DNA of 64,000 nt from Chromatocurvus sp964613795 (GCA_964613795.1 CAZTJR010000010.1:38927-102926), one strand, 5' to 3'; shown: positions 53,667 to 62,452, counted from the stretch's first letter. The notes: a model not told the origin generated them from the sequence alone. Numbers and translations are program-made.

Positions 53667-54434
53667 ATGTCCCGGGTTACCTATGGCATTCATGCGGTGG
53701 ATAGCCTGCTGCGGCAGCGTCCGGGTGACATTGCCCGTTTGTGCGTGCTCAAGGGCCGCGAGGACCGGCGTGTACAGGCGCTGCTGACCCTGGCCGCCAA
53801 TCAGGGCGTGCGCATCGATCGCCTGGACAAGCGAGCACTGGAGGCCATGGCGCCCGGTCGACACCAGGGCGTTGCCGCGGAGTTATCCGCCGAGGTCGAC
53901 CGGGCCACCTCGACGGCCCTGGCCTGGCAGGAGCCTGACCTGCTACAGGCCCTCGACAGGGCTGAATCGCCCTGCCTGCTGCTGGTCCTCGACGGCGTCA
54001 CCGATCCACATAATCTGGGCGCCTGTCTGCGCAGCGCCGAGGCAGCCGGCGCCATGGCGGTGGTGGTGCCCAAGGACAAGTCGGCCGGCATGACCCCTAC
54101 GGTGCAGAAAGTGGCCTGCGGCGCTGCAGAAGTGCTGCCGCTGGTGCAGGTCACCAATCTTTCGCGCACCCTGAAAGCCCTGCGCGAGCGCGGTGTCTGG
54201 GTTTACGGTGCCGCCGGCGAAGCCACGCAAAGCCTGTATCAACAGGACCTTTGCGCGCCCCTGGCGCTGGTGCTGGGCAGCGAGGGCAAGGGTCTGCGTC
54301 GCCTGACCCGCGAGGGATGCGATGCGCTGGTGCAGCTGCCGATGGCGGGAAGTGTCAGCAGCCTCAATGTTTCGGTGGCCGCCGGCGTGTGCCTATTCGA
54401 GGCTGTCCGCCAGCGACACGCGGGGTCCGTGTGA
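53667..54434 (+). CDS. rlmB: 23S rRNA (guanosine-2'-O-)-methyltransferase RlmB
   Basis: SPOUT methyltransferase that modifies G2251 in the peptidyl-transferase P-loop of 23S rRNA using SAM. The 255-residue product has the N-terminal substrate-binding domain (YGIHAVDSLLRQRPGDI) and the SpoU motifs: LDGVTDPHNLGACLRSAEAAG (motif 1), LALVLGSEGKGLRRLTR (motif 2) and LPMAGSVSSLNVSVAAGVCLFEA (motif 3). The rnr-rlmB pairing is typical of gammaproteobacteria. It is convergent with the SIMPL-domain gene, four bases apart. Confidence 0.97.
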   Translation: MSRVTYGIHAVDSLLRQRPGDIARLCVLKGREDRRVQALLTLAANQGVRIDRLDKRALEAMAPGRHQGVAAELSAEVDRATSTALAWQEPDLLQALDRAESPCLLLVLDGVTDPHNLGACLRSAEAAGAMAVVVPKDKSAGMTPTVQKVACGAAEVLPLVQVTNLSRTLKALRERGVWVYGAAGEATQSLYQQDLCAPLALVLGSEGKGLRRLTREGCDALVQLPMAGSVSSLNVSVAAGVCLFEAVRQRHAGSV

Positions 54435-54438
54435 GGAA

Positions 54439-55152
54439 TCAGCGCAGTTCGTATTCGAAGGTACTGACAACGCGCAAGCGCTTGCTGCGCGACGTGCCGT
54501 CATCCCAGCCCTGACCGGCGCTGCCATGGATCTGGATCACCCCCTGGTTGGCGTTACGCAGGGGCCCGAGGCGTGCCCCGGCATCAGCGGCAAAGGCCTC
54601 CGCCTGCTCCCTGGCATTGCGGGTCGCCTCCGCCAGTAGCGGTCCCTTGGCCTCGTTGAAGGCGCGCAGTTCATAGCGCGGGCCGTTGCCGGTATCCAGG
54701 ACCACGCCCTGGCTAATGAGCGGGTCCGTTGCCAGAGCGGCGGACTCCACTCTGTCGATGCGTGTTGTGCTGACCAGAACACGGCCAGTGCCAGTGTAGC
54801 GAAAGGGCTGGTTGGCGTTGGCATATTCGGCGGAGAAGGCGTCGCGCACCAACAGGGGACGCACCTCTATTTCCTCTGGCGTAAAACCCGCGTCGCTCAG
54901 GAAGCTGAGCACCTTTTCGCGGTCCGCCGCCAACGCTTTCTGCACCTCCATGAAATTGCCGGCCGCGCGGCGAAAGGTCAGCGACCAGGTGGCGTAGTCG
55001 CTCTGCACATCCTGCTCGGCAAGCCCCTTGATGACCACGGAGCGATCGGCCATGCGCAGGCGCTCGAGACCCTGGGACACGAACCAGCCGGCGCTGGCGA
55101 TGCCGACGGCGATCAGTAAGGCGGCAATGCGGAGAGGACCGAGGCGACTCAT
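54439..55152 (-). CDS. SIMPL-domain periplasmic protein (DUF541)
   Basis: 237-residue protein with an N-terminal membrane-spanning or signal segment (RIAALLIAVGIASAGWFVSQGL) and a SIMPL domain: RSVVIKGLAEQDVQSDYATWSLTF and the AEATRNAREQAEAFAADAGARLGPL region. It ends IHGSAGQGWDDGTSRSKRLRVVSTFEYELR, which looks like the end of the family. SIMPL proteins are envelope proteins of unclear function, sometimes linked to oxidative stress. The start overlaps the permease stop by four bases, so it is the last gene of a three-gene operon. Confidence 0.87.
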   Translation of the reverse strand: MSRLGPLRIAALLIAVGIASAGWFVSQGLERLRMADRSVVIKGLAEQDVQSDYATWSLTFRRAAGNFMEVQKALAADREKVLSFLSDAGFTPEEIEVRPLLVRDAFSAEYANANQPFRYTGTGRVLVSTTRIDRVESAALATDPLISQGVVLDTGNGPRYELRAFNEAKGPLLAEATRNAREQAEAFAADAGARLGPLRNANQGVIQIHGSAGQGWDDGTSRSKRLRVVSTFEYELR

Positions 55153-56513
55153 GACAGACCCGCCGCGACCAGCGCCATGACCACTAGCGTGGCAAATACA
55201 GGAATGACCACGGTAATGATGCCGACATCACGGTAGGCCTCGCGATGGGAGAGCTGGGTGATGGTCAGCATAGCGACCACGGCGCCGCAGTGCGGCAGGG
55301 AATCGAACCCGCCGCTGGCCATGGTGGCGAGGCGGTGCAGCACACCGGGCTCGATACCCATCTCGAGATAGGCGGGCGCCAGGCTCTGCATGAAGATCTG
55401 GAGGCCGCCGGATGCCGAGCCGGTAAGAGCTGACACCAGGCTGACGCTGCCGAACAGGGAGACCAGCGGTGGCAGCGAGGATTCCAGCGCCAGTGCGGTG
55501 AAATCGGCAAAGCCCTGGGTCTGGGTGACCACGCCGCCGAAGCCGATAACTGCAGCGGTGTTGATCAGAGGAAGTATGGCGTCCTGGGTGCCGGCACCGG
55601 CAAGTCGCAGGCCGTGTCGACGCACGGAGGAAAACAGCAGCACGCTCACCAGGCTGCCGGTGAAAAGTGCAAAGCTGGGCCACAGGACCGACTCCGTCGC
55701 AGCAAAGCGCAATACCGTGCTGAGGGTGCCGTCCCCGGTCGGTTCGCCGAGAAGCCGGGGCGTGATAATAATCGAGAGTACGACCGCGATGGGCAGTATG
55801 GCCAGCGGCCAGGGCGGCAGTGGGCTTGCGTCTCCAGGGCCGCTGATCGCGGCATCCCGCGGGCCCGGAACAAAGCCCTCACCTCGCTGCCGGGCCTTGA
55901 TACGCTGCGTCTCGAGGTACCACATCCCGAGCGCGAACATGATGCTGCCGCCCATCAGCCCCAGCCACCCGCCCGCGAACAGATCAGTATCCAGGGCCGA
56001 GGCGGATATGACGTTCTGGATTGACGGCGTGCCGGGCAGGGCGGTGAGGGTGAAGGTGCCAGCCCCGAGCGCAATGGCCCCGCAGAACAGCCGTTTGGGG
56101 ATGTCGGCCTCCCGAAGCAAGCGCAGACCCAGCGGGTACATGGCAAAGATCACCACAAATACCACAACGCCACCGTAGGTGAGCAGCCCGCAGGCGAGCA
56201 CGGTGATCCACAGCGCGCGGTGGGCACCGAGCCTGCGCACCAGCGCCATGGCAACGCTGGCGGCGGCGTGACTCTCACCCATCAGGCGACCGAAAACGGC
56301 ACCCGCGGCGAACAGAAGGAAGAAGCGTCCGGCGAAGGTGAAGGCGCCCAGCGGGCCAAGGGAGAAATACTCGCCGAGGCCCCGCGCCAGCGGCAGGCCG
56401 TTGGTGACGATCACGATGACAGAGCACAGCAGCGCGGCAAATACGATATCGATACCGCGCAGTGCCATCCAGATCAGCAGCGTGACACTGCCGATTAAAC
56501 CGATGTAATCCAT
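55149..56513 (-). CDS. GntP-type permease
   Basis: 454-residue integral membrane protein with about 12 hydrophobic segments (VTLLIWMALRGIDIVFAALL, FAGRFFLLFAAGAVFGRLM, ITVLACGLLTYGGVVVFVVIF, and others). GLLTYGGVVVFV and the C-terminal SLVSALTGSASGGLQIFMQSLAP and ASGGFDSLPHCGAVVAMLTIT are typical of the GntP (gluconate:H+ symporter-like) family, which transports hydroxy-acids. The true substrate is unknown. It lies 49 bases after the ThDP enzyme gene and overlaps the SIMPL gene by four bases, implying a common substrate pathway. Confidence 0.85.
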   Translation of the reverse strand: MDYIGLIGSVTLLIWMALRGIDIVFAALLCSVIVIVTNGLPLARGLGEYFSLGPLGAFTFAGRFFLLFAAGAVFGRLMGESHAAASVAMALVRRLGAHRALWITVLACGLLTYGGVVVFVVIFAMYPLGLRLLREADIPKRLFCGAIALGAGTFTLTALPGTPSIQNVISASALDTDLFAGGWLGLMGGSIMFALGMWYLETQRIKARQRGEGFVPGPRDAAISGPGDASPLPPWPLAILPIAVVLSIIITPRLLGEPTGDGTLSTVLRFAATESVLWPSFALFTGSLVSVLLFSSVRRHGLRLAGAGTQDAILPLINTAAVIGFGGVVTQTQGFADFTALALESSLPPLVSLFGSVSLVSALTGSASGGLQIFMQSLAPAYLEMGIEPGVLHRLATMASGGFDSLPHCGAVVAMLTITQLSHREAYRDVGIITVVIPVFATLVVMALVAAGLS

Positions 56514-56562
56514 GCCGGCTCTCTCTTTATTATCGATTTTGTGAGCTTGCGCTTTGTCGTAT

Positions 56563-58107
56563 TCAGACCATGGCCTCGATCAGGCAGGGCCCCGGCGTCG
56601 CCATGGCCGCGCCGAATTGTTGCGCGAACTCGCTGCCGGTGCTGGCGCGGCTTGCCCGCATGCCGAGACCCGCGGCGATGGCGCAAAAATCCATGTCCGG
56701 GCGCGACAGGTCGAAGAGCGAGCGGGTTTTGTCATTGTCATTGCCTGCGCCGACCCGGTCGAGTTCAATGGCCAGGATGGCGTAGCTGCGGTTGTTCAGA
56801 AGGACCACCGTGACGTCCGTCTGCTCGCGCACCATGCTCCACAGCGCCTGCACGGTATACATTGCGCTGCCGTCTGCCTGCAGTGCGATCACTTTCCGGG
56901 ATGGCCGGGCGATGGCGGCACCCAGGGCTACGGGCAATCCCTGGCCGATAGCGCCGCCGGTGAGTGTGAGCCAGTCGTGGGGGGCAGCCCCCTCGGTCAA
57001 CAGGTAGACCGCCAGGCCCCCGGTCACGCCCTCGTCGACGATAATGGCATTTTCCGGCAGCAGCGCGGCAATGGCGTTGCCGATCGCCTCGGCATTGAGT
57101 GGCGCATCGCCGGGAAGATCTGGCACGTGTCCACTGCGGACCACCGGCTCGCCATCCGCCTCGAGGCCTTGGGTAATGAATGCCAGCGCTCCGGCAATGT
57201 TTTCAGTCGCGCTCGCCAGGGTGACGATCTCGCAGCCCGGGGGGGTGAGCCAGCTTTCCTTGCCCGGGTAGGCGAAGAAGCTGACGGGCGCGGCGCACCC
57301 CACCAGTATCAGTTGTTCAAGTCCATCCAACGAGGCGGTGGCCTGTTCGGCAAAGTAGGGTAGGCGCTCCACCGCTACCCTCCCCGCGCCGCGCTGCAGT
57401 CTGGTCGGGAATGTCTGGCAAATAAGCCGCGCGCCGGTCGCAGCAGCAATGCGCCCGAGCGCGGTGAGGCAATCTTCGCGCAGGGCCCGGCCTCCGAGGA
57501 AAAACGCACGGGGCCGGTCGACCTGCAGCTCCTCGACGAGGCGACCCAGATGCTCCGGGTCGACAGTGGGCGTCACGGCCGGCGAAGCCACCGTCACGGG
57601 GGCGTTGCTCTGTTCCCAGGCGCAATCCGCGGGAGCGATGAGCGTCGCGATGCCGCCGTTGCCAGCGCGGGAAGCGCGTACCGCCTCTGCACCCAGCGCG
57701 GGCAGTGCATCGGCGGACGGCGCCACGTGAGACCAGCTGGATGTCCAGGCTGCCAGTCCCGGTAGGTCCGAGGTCAGCGGGGCGTCATACTGCAGGTGGT
57801 AGGTGGCGTGGTCGCCAACCACGTTGACCACGGCGGACCCGGCGCGACGGGCGTTGTGCAGATTCGCCAGACCATTGGACAGGCCGGAGCCGAGGTGTAG
57901 CAGGGTGAGAGCCGGGCGATCCGCCATGCGGGCGTAGCCATCCGCAGCTCCCGTGACTACGCCCTCAAACAGACACAGCACGGCGCGTATCTCCGGCGTC
58001 TCGCCAAGGGCCGAGACCAGCTGCATCTCAGACGTTCCCGGGTTGGCGAAGCAGGTGTCTATGCCGCTGTCGGCAAGGGTTTTCAGCAGGGTCTGTGCGC
58101 CGTTCAT
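56563..58107 (-). CDS. Thiamine diphosphate-dependent acetolactate-synthase-like enzyme
   Basis: 514-residue ThDP enzyme of the acetolactate synthase/benzoylformate decarboxylase superfamily. The PYR domain has the catalytic Glu48 (LCLFEGVVTGAADGYARM), and the N-terminal ANPGTSEMQLVSALG is family-like. A central FAD/ADP-like domain follows (VDRPRAFFLGGRALREDCL). The C-terminal PP domain has the ThDP/Mg motif GDG-like ADGSAMYTVQALWSMVREQ followed by NNRSYAIL, near residues 405-440. It is shorter than IlvB (about 560-580 aa), and no small subunit gene is present. The substrate is unclear; the neighbouring GntP-type permease suggests a hydroxy- or keto-acid. It is the first gene of its operon. 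Confidence 0.88.
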   Translation of the reverse strand: MNGAQTLLKTLADSGIDTCFANPGTSEMQLVSALGETPEIRAVLCLFEGVVTGAADGYARMADRPALTLLHLGSGLSNGLANLHNARRAGSAVVNVVGDHATYHLQYDAPLTSDLPGLAAWTSSWSHVAPSADALPALGAEAVRASRAGNGGIATLIAPADCAWEQSNAPVTVASPAVTPTVDPEHLGRLVEELQVDRPRAFFLGGRALREDCLTALGRIAAATGARLICQTFPTRLQRGAGRVAVERLPYFAEQATASLDGLEQLILVGCAAPVSFFAYPGKESWLTPPGCEIVTLASATENIAGALAFITQGLEADGEPVVRSGHVPDLPGDAPLNAEAIGNAIAALLPENAIIVDEGVTGGLAVYLLTEGAAPHDWLTLTGGAIGQGLPVALGAAIARPSRKVIALQADGSAMYTVQALWSMVREQTDVTVVLLNNRSYAILAIELDRVGAGNDNDKTRSLFDLSRPDMDFCAIAAGLGMRASRASTGSEFAQQFGAAMATPGPCLIEAMV

Positions 58108-58313
58108 AGGGTTACACCGTTGTGGGCTGTCAAGTGAACACCAGGTGGAGTATCCGCGGCGGCATAGCCGTGTTCAAGTCCCCGGCCAGCAAATGCACTG
58201 ACGCCACTTCAGAACGCGGCCCATCCTTTTTATCAAGTGGGTCAGCCGTTATCCTTAAATGGAGTAGCAGCGCCGGTGTTTCAGGCGCTGTGGTATGCGT
58301 TGGGAGACTATGT

Positions 58314-60161
58314 ATGCTCGAGAGCATTATCCGAGATCCGAAGCGGCTAGAGGCGCTGAAGGGTCTGCGGGCTATTGATACACCGGTGACAGAGAACCCT
58401 TTCCCCCAGATCGTCCGTACCGTTGCCGACCTGTTTGACGTCCCCAACGCAGCAATTCACCTGCTCGACGAGGAAAACCAGTGGGTCAAGGCGCTGGTCG
58501 GCGAGAAGCTGGCCTGTCGGATAGAAGATAGCTTCTGCCAGTATGCTCTTGAAAGACACGACACCGTGTGGGTGATTCCCGACGCTCGCAGGCACGAGCT
58601 GTTCTGCAATCATCCTCTGGTCGCGGAAGGGAGAGTGCGTTTTTATGCGGCCGCCACGCTCGATACCAGCGACGGCTTCCGGGTTGGCACGCTGTGCCTG
58701 ACCGCTCCCGAGCCGGCGGCGAATCTTTCAGATCTTGAACGAGACCGGCTGCGACAGTTCGCACTCATCGTCATTCAGACGCTCGAGCTGCGCAAGGATT
58801 TCCACGAGGTCCGCAGTGCGCTGGCAACAGTAACCGAGTTCAATAGTATTACGGGGCTACCCAATACGACCGCCTGTCTCCAGTGGGCGCTGCGGGTCAA
58901 AGAGCAGGTAGGTGATGATGCGCGGGTGGCACTGGTGCGGACACGGCTGGCAGAAACCGCAACAATAAAACAGTTTGCCGGGGAGACTGGCCTGAACCAG
59001 GTGCGATACCATCTGGCGAGGCGACTGAATGATAATCTGGATGATAGGGAAATGCTGGTCGACACGACCGACGGCGACTTGCTTTTTGTGCGCTATTTCC
59101 AGAACGTCAGGGATTTGCAGGATGAGCAGCGTGTGTTGAGCTGGGTGTCATGGCGCTGTGGCCAGGTGGACGCAGCGCTGTCCCGGCCTCTGAGTCTCAG
59201 TGACAGCAATTTCTATGTGTCCGCACGCTTTGGCCTGGCGACATTTGAAGCGGCACATGTCGAGCCGGCAAGCGCCATGGACGCGTCAAATATTGCCGTG
59301 GAAAAGGCAACTCAGGCAGGCTCCTCGCACGCAGTCTGGTACTCGCCGAGTTTCTCGGAGCATGTCCATTCCATGGTTACGGCTGAGCATGCCCTGCGTC
59401 AGGCGGTCGAGTTGCGGCAGTTCAGGCTCGCATTCCAGCCCGTGGTTTACCTCGATGAGTCCGCCGTGAGGGTGTGCGGCGCCGAGGCGCTGCTGCGCTG
59501 GCCTGACCAGTCGGGACCGCCACTCGGGCCAGACTTATTCATCCCCCTGGCAGAGCAGAAGGGTCTGATCAATGAGATTGGCCTGTGGGTGTTTGAGGAG
59601 GTCTGCGCAACGCTTGCGCGATGGCAGAAGCAGTGGCCAATCTGGATTTCCATCAACGTGTCCCCGCTGCAGTTGAGCGACTCAGCGTTGCCCGAGAAGT
59701 TTGGCGCTATTGCAGAGTCGGCAGGTATCGGGCGGGGCAAAATCAAGCTCGAAATTACTGAAAGTGCATTGAGCGGACAGTTTGAATCGGTGCGTGATAT
59801 GTTGCTCCGTCTGCAGGCGCTGGGTTTTCCCCTGGCGCTGGACGATTTCGGCACCGGTCATTCTTCGCTGGGGCGCGTCGTACAGTTGCCGTTCGACTTC
59901 ATCAAGGTCGACCGGGGCTTTGTATCCGACGCGCCCGGCGGCCCGGGTGCGGCAGTGGTGGCCTCGCTTGCCGATATGACTGCGGAGCTCGGCATGCAGC
60001 CCATCGCCGAGGGCGTGGAGACCCCGGAGCAGGAGCGTTACCTGCGCGACAAGGGCTATCGGCTGGCACAGGGCTTCAAATATGCCCGGCCGATGTTTGC
60101 TGATGCCTTTGAGGAATGGATGCGTCAGACAGTGGCAGGTCACCAGGGAGAGTCGCCGTGA
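58314..60161 (+). CDS. GAF/degenerate GGDEF/EAL cyclic-di-GMP phosphodiesterase
   Basis: Product of about 615 residues. The N-terminal GAF domain (about 24-165; VADLFDVPNAAIHLLDEENQWVKALVG) is followed by a GGDEF-like region (about 175-330; ITGLPNTTACLQWAL start). The GGDEF signature is absent: the corresponding segment reads DTTDGDLLFVRYFQ, so cyclase activity is unlikely. The EAL domain (about 360-605) keeps the catalytic set: EALLRW near 391, the ITES Glu, DDFGTG near 509, FIKVDR and AEGVET. It should hydrolyse c-di-GMP to pGpG, which Orn (this window) would clear. The ATG at 58314 has GGGAG 7 bases upstream; the longer frame from 58122 lacks conservation. Confidence 0.87.
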   Translation: MLESIIRDPKRLEALKGLRAIDTPVTENPFPQIVRTVADLFDVPNAAIHLLDEENQWVKALVGEKLACRIEDSFCQYALERHDTVWVIPDARRHELFCNHPLVAEGRVRFYAAATLDTSDGFRVGTLCLTAPEPAANLSDLERDRLRQFALIVIQTLELRKDFHEVRSALATVTEFNSITGLPNTTACLQWALRVKEQVGDDARVALVRTRLAETATIKQFAGETGLNQVRYHLARRLNDNLDDREMLVDTTDGDLLFVRYFQNVRDLQDEQRVLSWVSWRCGQVDAALSRPLSLSDSNFYVSARFGLATFEAAHVEPASAMDASNIAVEKATQAGSSHAVWYSPSFSEHVHSMVTAEHALRQAVELRQFRLAFQPVVYLDESAVRVCGAEALLRWPDQSGPPLGPDLFIPLAEQKGLINEIGLWVFEEVCATLARWQKQWPIWISINVSPLQLSDSALPEKFGAIAESAGIGRGKIKLEITESALSGQFESVRDMLLRLQALGFPLALDDFGTGHSSLGRVVQLPFDFIKVDRGFVSDAPGGPGAAVVASLADMTAELGMQPIAEGVETPEQERYLRDKGYRLAQGFKYARPMFADAFEEWMRQTVAGHQGESP

Positions 60162-60170
60162 CGGATCCGC

Positions 60171-60199
60171 TTGCCTTATGCCTGAGTGCCCTATAGACT
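60171..60199 (+). promoter_or_regulatory. Possible promoter of the rpsF operon
   Basis: TTGCCT (60171-60176) and TAGACT (60194-60199) are separated by 17 bases and lie about 92 bases upstream of the rpsF start. An alternative TATAGA at 60192 has a 15-base spacer. Promoter strength is uncertain. Confidence 0.35.
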
Positions 60200-60290
60200 C
60201 CGCATCCCTGAAAAAGTGTGCCCGGCTGTTGGGCATTACTCCTTGCTGCACCGCCGCGTCGGGCAGCATTTACCCGTAAGGAGCTCGTCA

Positions 60291-60725
60291 ATGCGACATT
60301 ACGAAATCGTCTTCATGGTCCATCCGGACCAGTCAGAACAGGTGCCCGGCATGATCGAGCGCTACACTGGCACCATCACCAAGGATGGCGGTGCAGTACA
60401 TCGTCTCGAGGACTGGGGTCGCCGTCAGCTCGCCTTCCCCATCAACAAGATTCACAAAGCACACTATGTGCTCATGAACGTAGAGGCCAGCAACGAGGCA
60501 ATGGAAGAGTTAATCACCACCTTTCGCTTCAACGATGCGGTCATCCGCCACATGGTCATCCGCAGGGACCAGGCAGACACGGTAGAATCTCCTATCATGA
60601 AGGCGGAGAAAGAAAGCCGCGAGCGCAAGACGCGGTATGAAGAGCGCCAGTCCAGCGAGGGCGACAACAAGCCGGAGCGCACGGAAGAGCGTCCGGCCCG
60701 CAATGAAGAATCCGCTGACGCCTGA
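60291..60725 (+). CDS. rpsF: 30S ribosomal protein S6
   Basis: 144-residue small-subunit protein that binds 16S rRNA with S18. It opens MRHYEIVFMVHPDQSEQVP and contains the conserved RLEDWGRRQLAFPINKIHKAHYVLMN segment. A charged C-terminal tail (ERKTRYEERQSSEGDNKPER) extends beyond the E. coli form. The ATG at 60291 has TAAGGAG 10 bases upstream; a longer frame beginning at 60186 is not supported. rpsR follows after 32 bases. S6 may be post-translationally modified with glutamates at its tail in some bacteria (family knowledge). Confidence 0.97.
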   Translation: MRHYEIVFMVHPDQSEQVPGMIERYTGTITKDGGAVHRLEDWGRRQLAFPINKIHKAHYVLMNVEASNEAMEELITTFRFNDAVIRHMVIRRDQADTVESPIMKAEKESRERKTRYEERQSSEGDNKPERTEERPARNEESADA

Positions 60726-60757
60726 GTCCGCCCAACCCAATAGCAGGAGATCAAGTC

Positions 60758-60985
60758 ATGGCGCGTTTTTTCCGTCGTCGTAAGTTCTGTCGCTTCACAG
60801 CCGAAGGCGTGAAGGAAATCGATTATAAGGATCTGGATACACTCAAGGCCTACATTTCCGAAACCGGAAAGATCGTGCCGAGCCGTATCACCGGAACCAA
60901 GGCCCGCTACCAGCGCCAGCTGTCTACTGCTGTCAAGCGTGCTCGCTTCCTGGCACTGCTGCCGTACACGGATTCGCATCAGTAA
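60758..60985 (+). CDS. rpsR: 30S ribosomal protein S18
   Basis: 75-residue protein: MARFFRRRKFCRFTAEGVKEIDYKDLDTLKAYISETGKIVPSRITGTKARYQRQLSTAVKRARFLALLPYTDSHQ is the canonical S18 layout, quoted here only for its key segments (RRRKFCRF, GKIVPSRITGT, RFLALLPY). It lies between rpsF and a membrane protein gene, the normal Pseudomonas-type arrangement. A GC-rich hairpin follows at 60997-61018. Confidence 0.97.
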   Translation: MARFFRRRKFCRFTAEGVKEIDYKDLDTLKAYISETGKIVPSRITGTKARYQRQLSTAVKRARFLALLPYTDSHQ

Positions 60986-60996
60986 AACCGCTGCTC

Positions 60997-61018
60997 GCCG
61001 GCGCATTGCAGCGCCGGC
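60997..61018 (+). terminator. GC-rich hairpin between rpsR and the membrane protein gene
   Basis: Perfect 8-bp stem (GCCGGCGC at 60997-61004, GCGCCGGC at 61011-61018) with a 6-base loop ATTGCA. It lacks a T-run, so it may be an attenuator or an mRNA stability element rather than a full terminator. Its right arm ends just before the GGAG ribosome site of the next gene (ATG 61031). Confidence 0.5.
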
Positions 61019-61030
61019 CGGAGCGAGTCG

Positions 61031-61921
61031 ATGAAGGGTCTGGCCAATTTTGTTATGAGTGGTCGCTACCGGGCGTTACTGGTGGCGATGGCCAGCTCCG
61101 GAAGTCTGTTGTTCTGCTGGATTGGCGCCGCGGTGACAGCGCTGGTCACTTTGCGCAGGGGGCCGGCGCAAGGTGCATGGGTTTTTATGTGGGCGTCGTT
61201 GCCAGCGCTTGTGGTAACGCGAATGTCTGGCGATACCACGCCCCTTGCACTTCTGGCAGGAACGTTCGTGCTGGCCGTGATTCTGCGTCTGTCGGTGAGT
61301 CTGGCACTCGCGGTTCTGGCCAGTGCGCTGGTGGGCATCATTACCGGTCTGCTGACGCTCGCGTTTGGCGGTGTAATGCTCGAGCAGCTGGCTGCGGTGT
61401 TTGCGGATTTTGTGCGCGCGCTACAGGAGGCCAATAGCGCGGACGGCGTGACATTGTTAGTGCCCGGCGTGACGCAACTGGCGGGGATGATTGGCGCGGC
61501 GAATGCGGCGCTGTCGGTGCTGTGCCTCATGCTGGCACGTTACTGGCAGGCAGCGCTTTACAATCCCGGGGGCTTCGCGAGTGAGTTTCGCGAACTGCGC
61601 TATCCGGTCGGCGTCATGGCAAGCCTGGTGGTCGGTGCACTGGCGCTCGCAAGCATGGGCCTGGTTTATCGCAGCTGGTCAGTGAACCTGCTGATCCCGG
61701 TGAGCGTCATCGGGTTCGCACTGCTGCACGCCTGGGCCGCGGTGAAGGGTCGAGGCAGCGTCTGGTTGACGGCCATGTATGCGGCGTGGCTGCTGTTTGA
61801 TGCCGCCAAGCTGATGTTGGTGGGTCTGGCCGTGGTGGATGCCTGGGTGGACTTTCGGCGCCGCTGGCGGGGTATAGATAGTGATGATCGCGACGACGAC
61901 ATGTCGGGGCGGGACGATTGA
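61031..61921 (+). CDS. Uncharacterised integral membrane protein (DUF2232-like position)
   Basis: 296-residue membrane protein with about eight hydrophobic helices (for example ALLVAMASSGSLLFCWIGAAV, LALLAGTFVLAVILRLSVSL, LAVLASALVGIITGLLTLAFG, VGVMASLVVGALALASMGLV) and a charged acidic tail (DSDDRDDDMSGRDD). It occupies the place between rpsR and rplI where pseudomonads encode a conserved membrane protein of unknown function. I do not recognise a catalytic motif. GGAG lies 7 bases before the ATG and follows the hairpin at 60997-61018. Confidence 0.75.
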   Translation: MKGLANFVMSGRYRALLVAMASSGSLLFCWIGAAVTALVTLRRGPAQGAWVFMWASLPALVVTRMSGDTTPLALLAGTFVLAVILRLSVSLALAVLASALVGIITGLLTLAFGGVMLEQLAAVFADFVRALQEANSADGVTLLVPGVTQLAGMIGAANAALSVLCLMLARYWQAALYNPGGFASEFRELRYPVGVMASLVVGALALASMGLVYRSWSVNLLIPVSVIGFALLHAWAAVKGRGSVWLTAMYAAWLLFDAAKLMLVGLAVVDAWVDFRRRWRGIDSDDRDDDMSGRDD

Positions 61922-62002
61922 GTGTAATTTGTGGTGGCGCCTTTGGCGCCATTATTCTGATTTTTCAGGGAGCTCTGCTCCCAGCATGTAGAGGATCGCA
62001 GA

Positions 62003-62452
62003 ATGGAAGTCATTCTTCTGGAGAGCATCGGCAACCTGGGTGAACTGGGTGACAAGGTCGATGTCAAGTCGGGATACGGTCGCAACTTTCTTATTCCAAA
62101 GGGCAAGGCCGTACCTGCCACCGGCGAAAATGTTGCAGCATTCGAAGCGCGTCGCGCGGAGCTCGAACGCGCCGCTGCAGAAGCGCTGACAGCCGCACAA
62201 AAGCGTGCCGAGGCCGTGCAGGCACTGGGCACGATCACCATCGAGGCGAACGCCGGTGAAGAGGGCAAGCTGTTCGGCTCCATCGGTACCCGGGATATCG
62301 CCGATGCGGTCACCGCTGCCGGCTGCGAGATCGACAAGTCCGAAGTTCGCCTGCCAGAGGGCGCGCTGCGCGAGACAGGTGAGTTCGAGGTGGCAGTGCA
62401 GCTGCACGCAGACGTCATGGTGGACATCAACCTGGCAGTTGTGCCGGAGTAA
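62003..62452 (+). CDS. rplI: 50S ribosomal protein L9
   Basis: 149-residue large-subunit protein. It has the N-terminal rRNA-binding domain (MEVILLESIGNLGELGDKVDVKSGYGRNFLIP), a long central helix (AALEAARAELERAAAEALTAAQKRAEAVQ) and the C-terminal domain (GKLFGSIGTRDIADAV). All are diagnostic of L9. The gap to dnaB (93 bases) contains a strong hairpin. Confidence 0.97.
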   Translation: MEVILLESIGNLGELGDKVDVKSGYGRNFLIPKGKAVPATGENVAAFEARRAELERAAAEALTAAQKRAEAVQALGTITIEANAGEEGKLFGSIGTRDIADAVTAAGCEIDKSEVRLPEGALRETGEFEVAVQLHADVMVDINLAVVPE

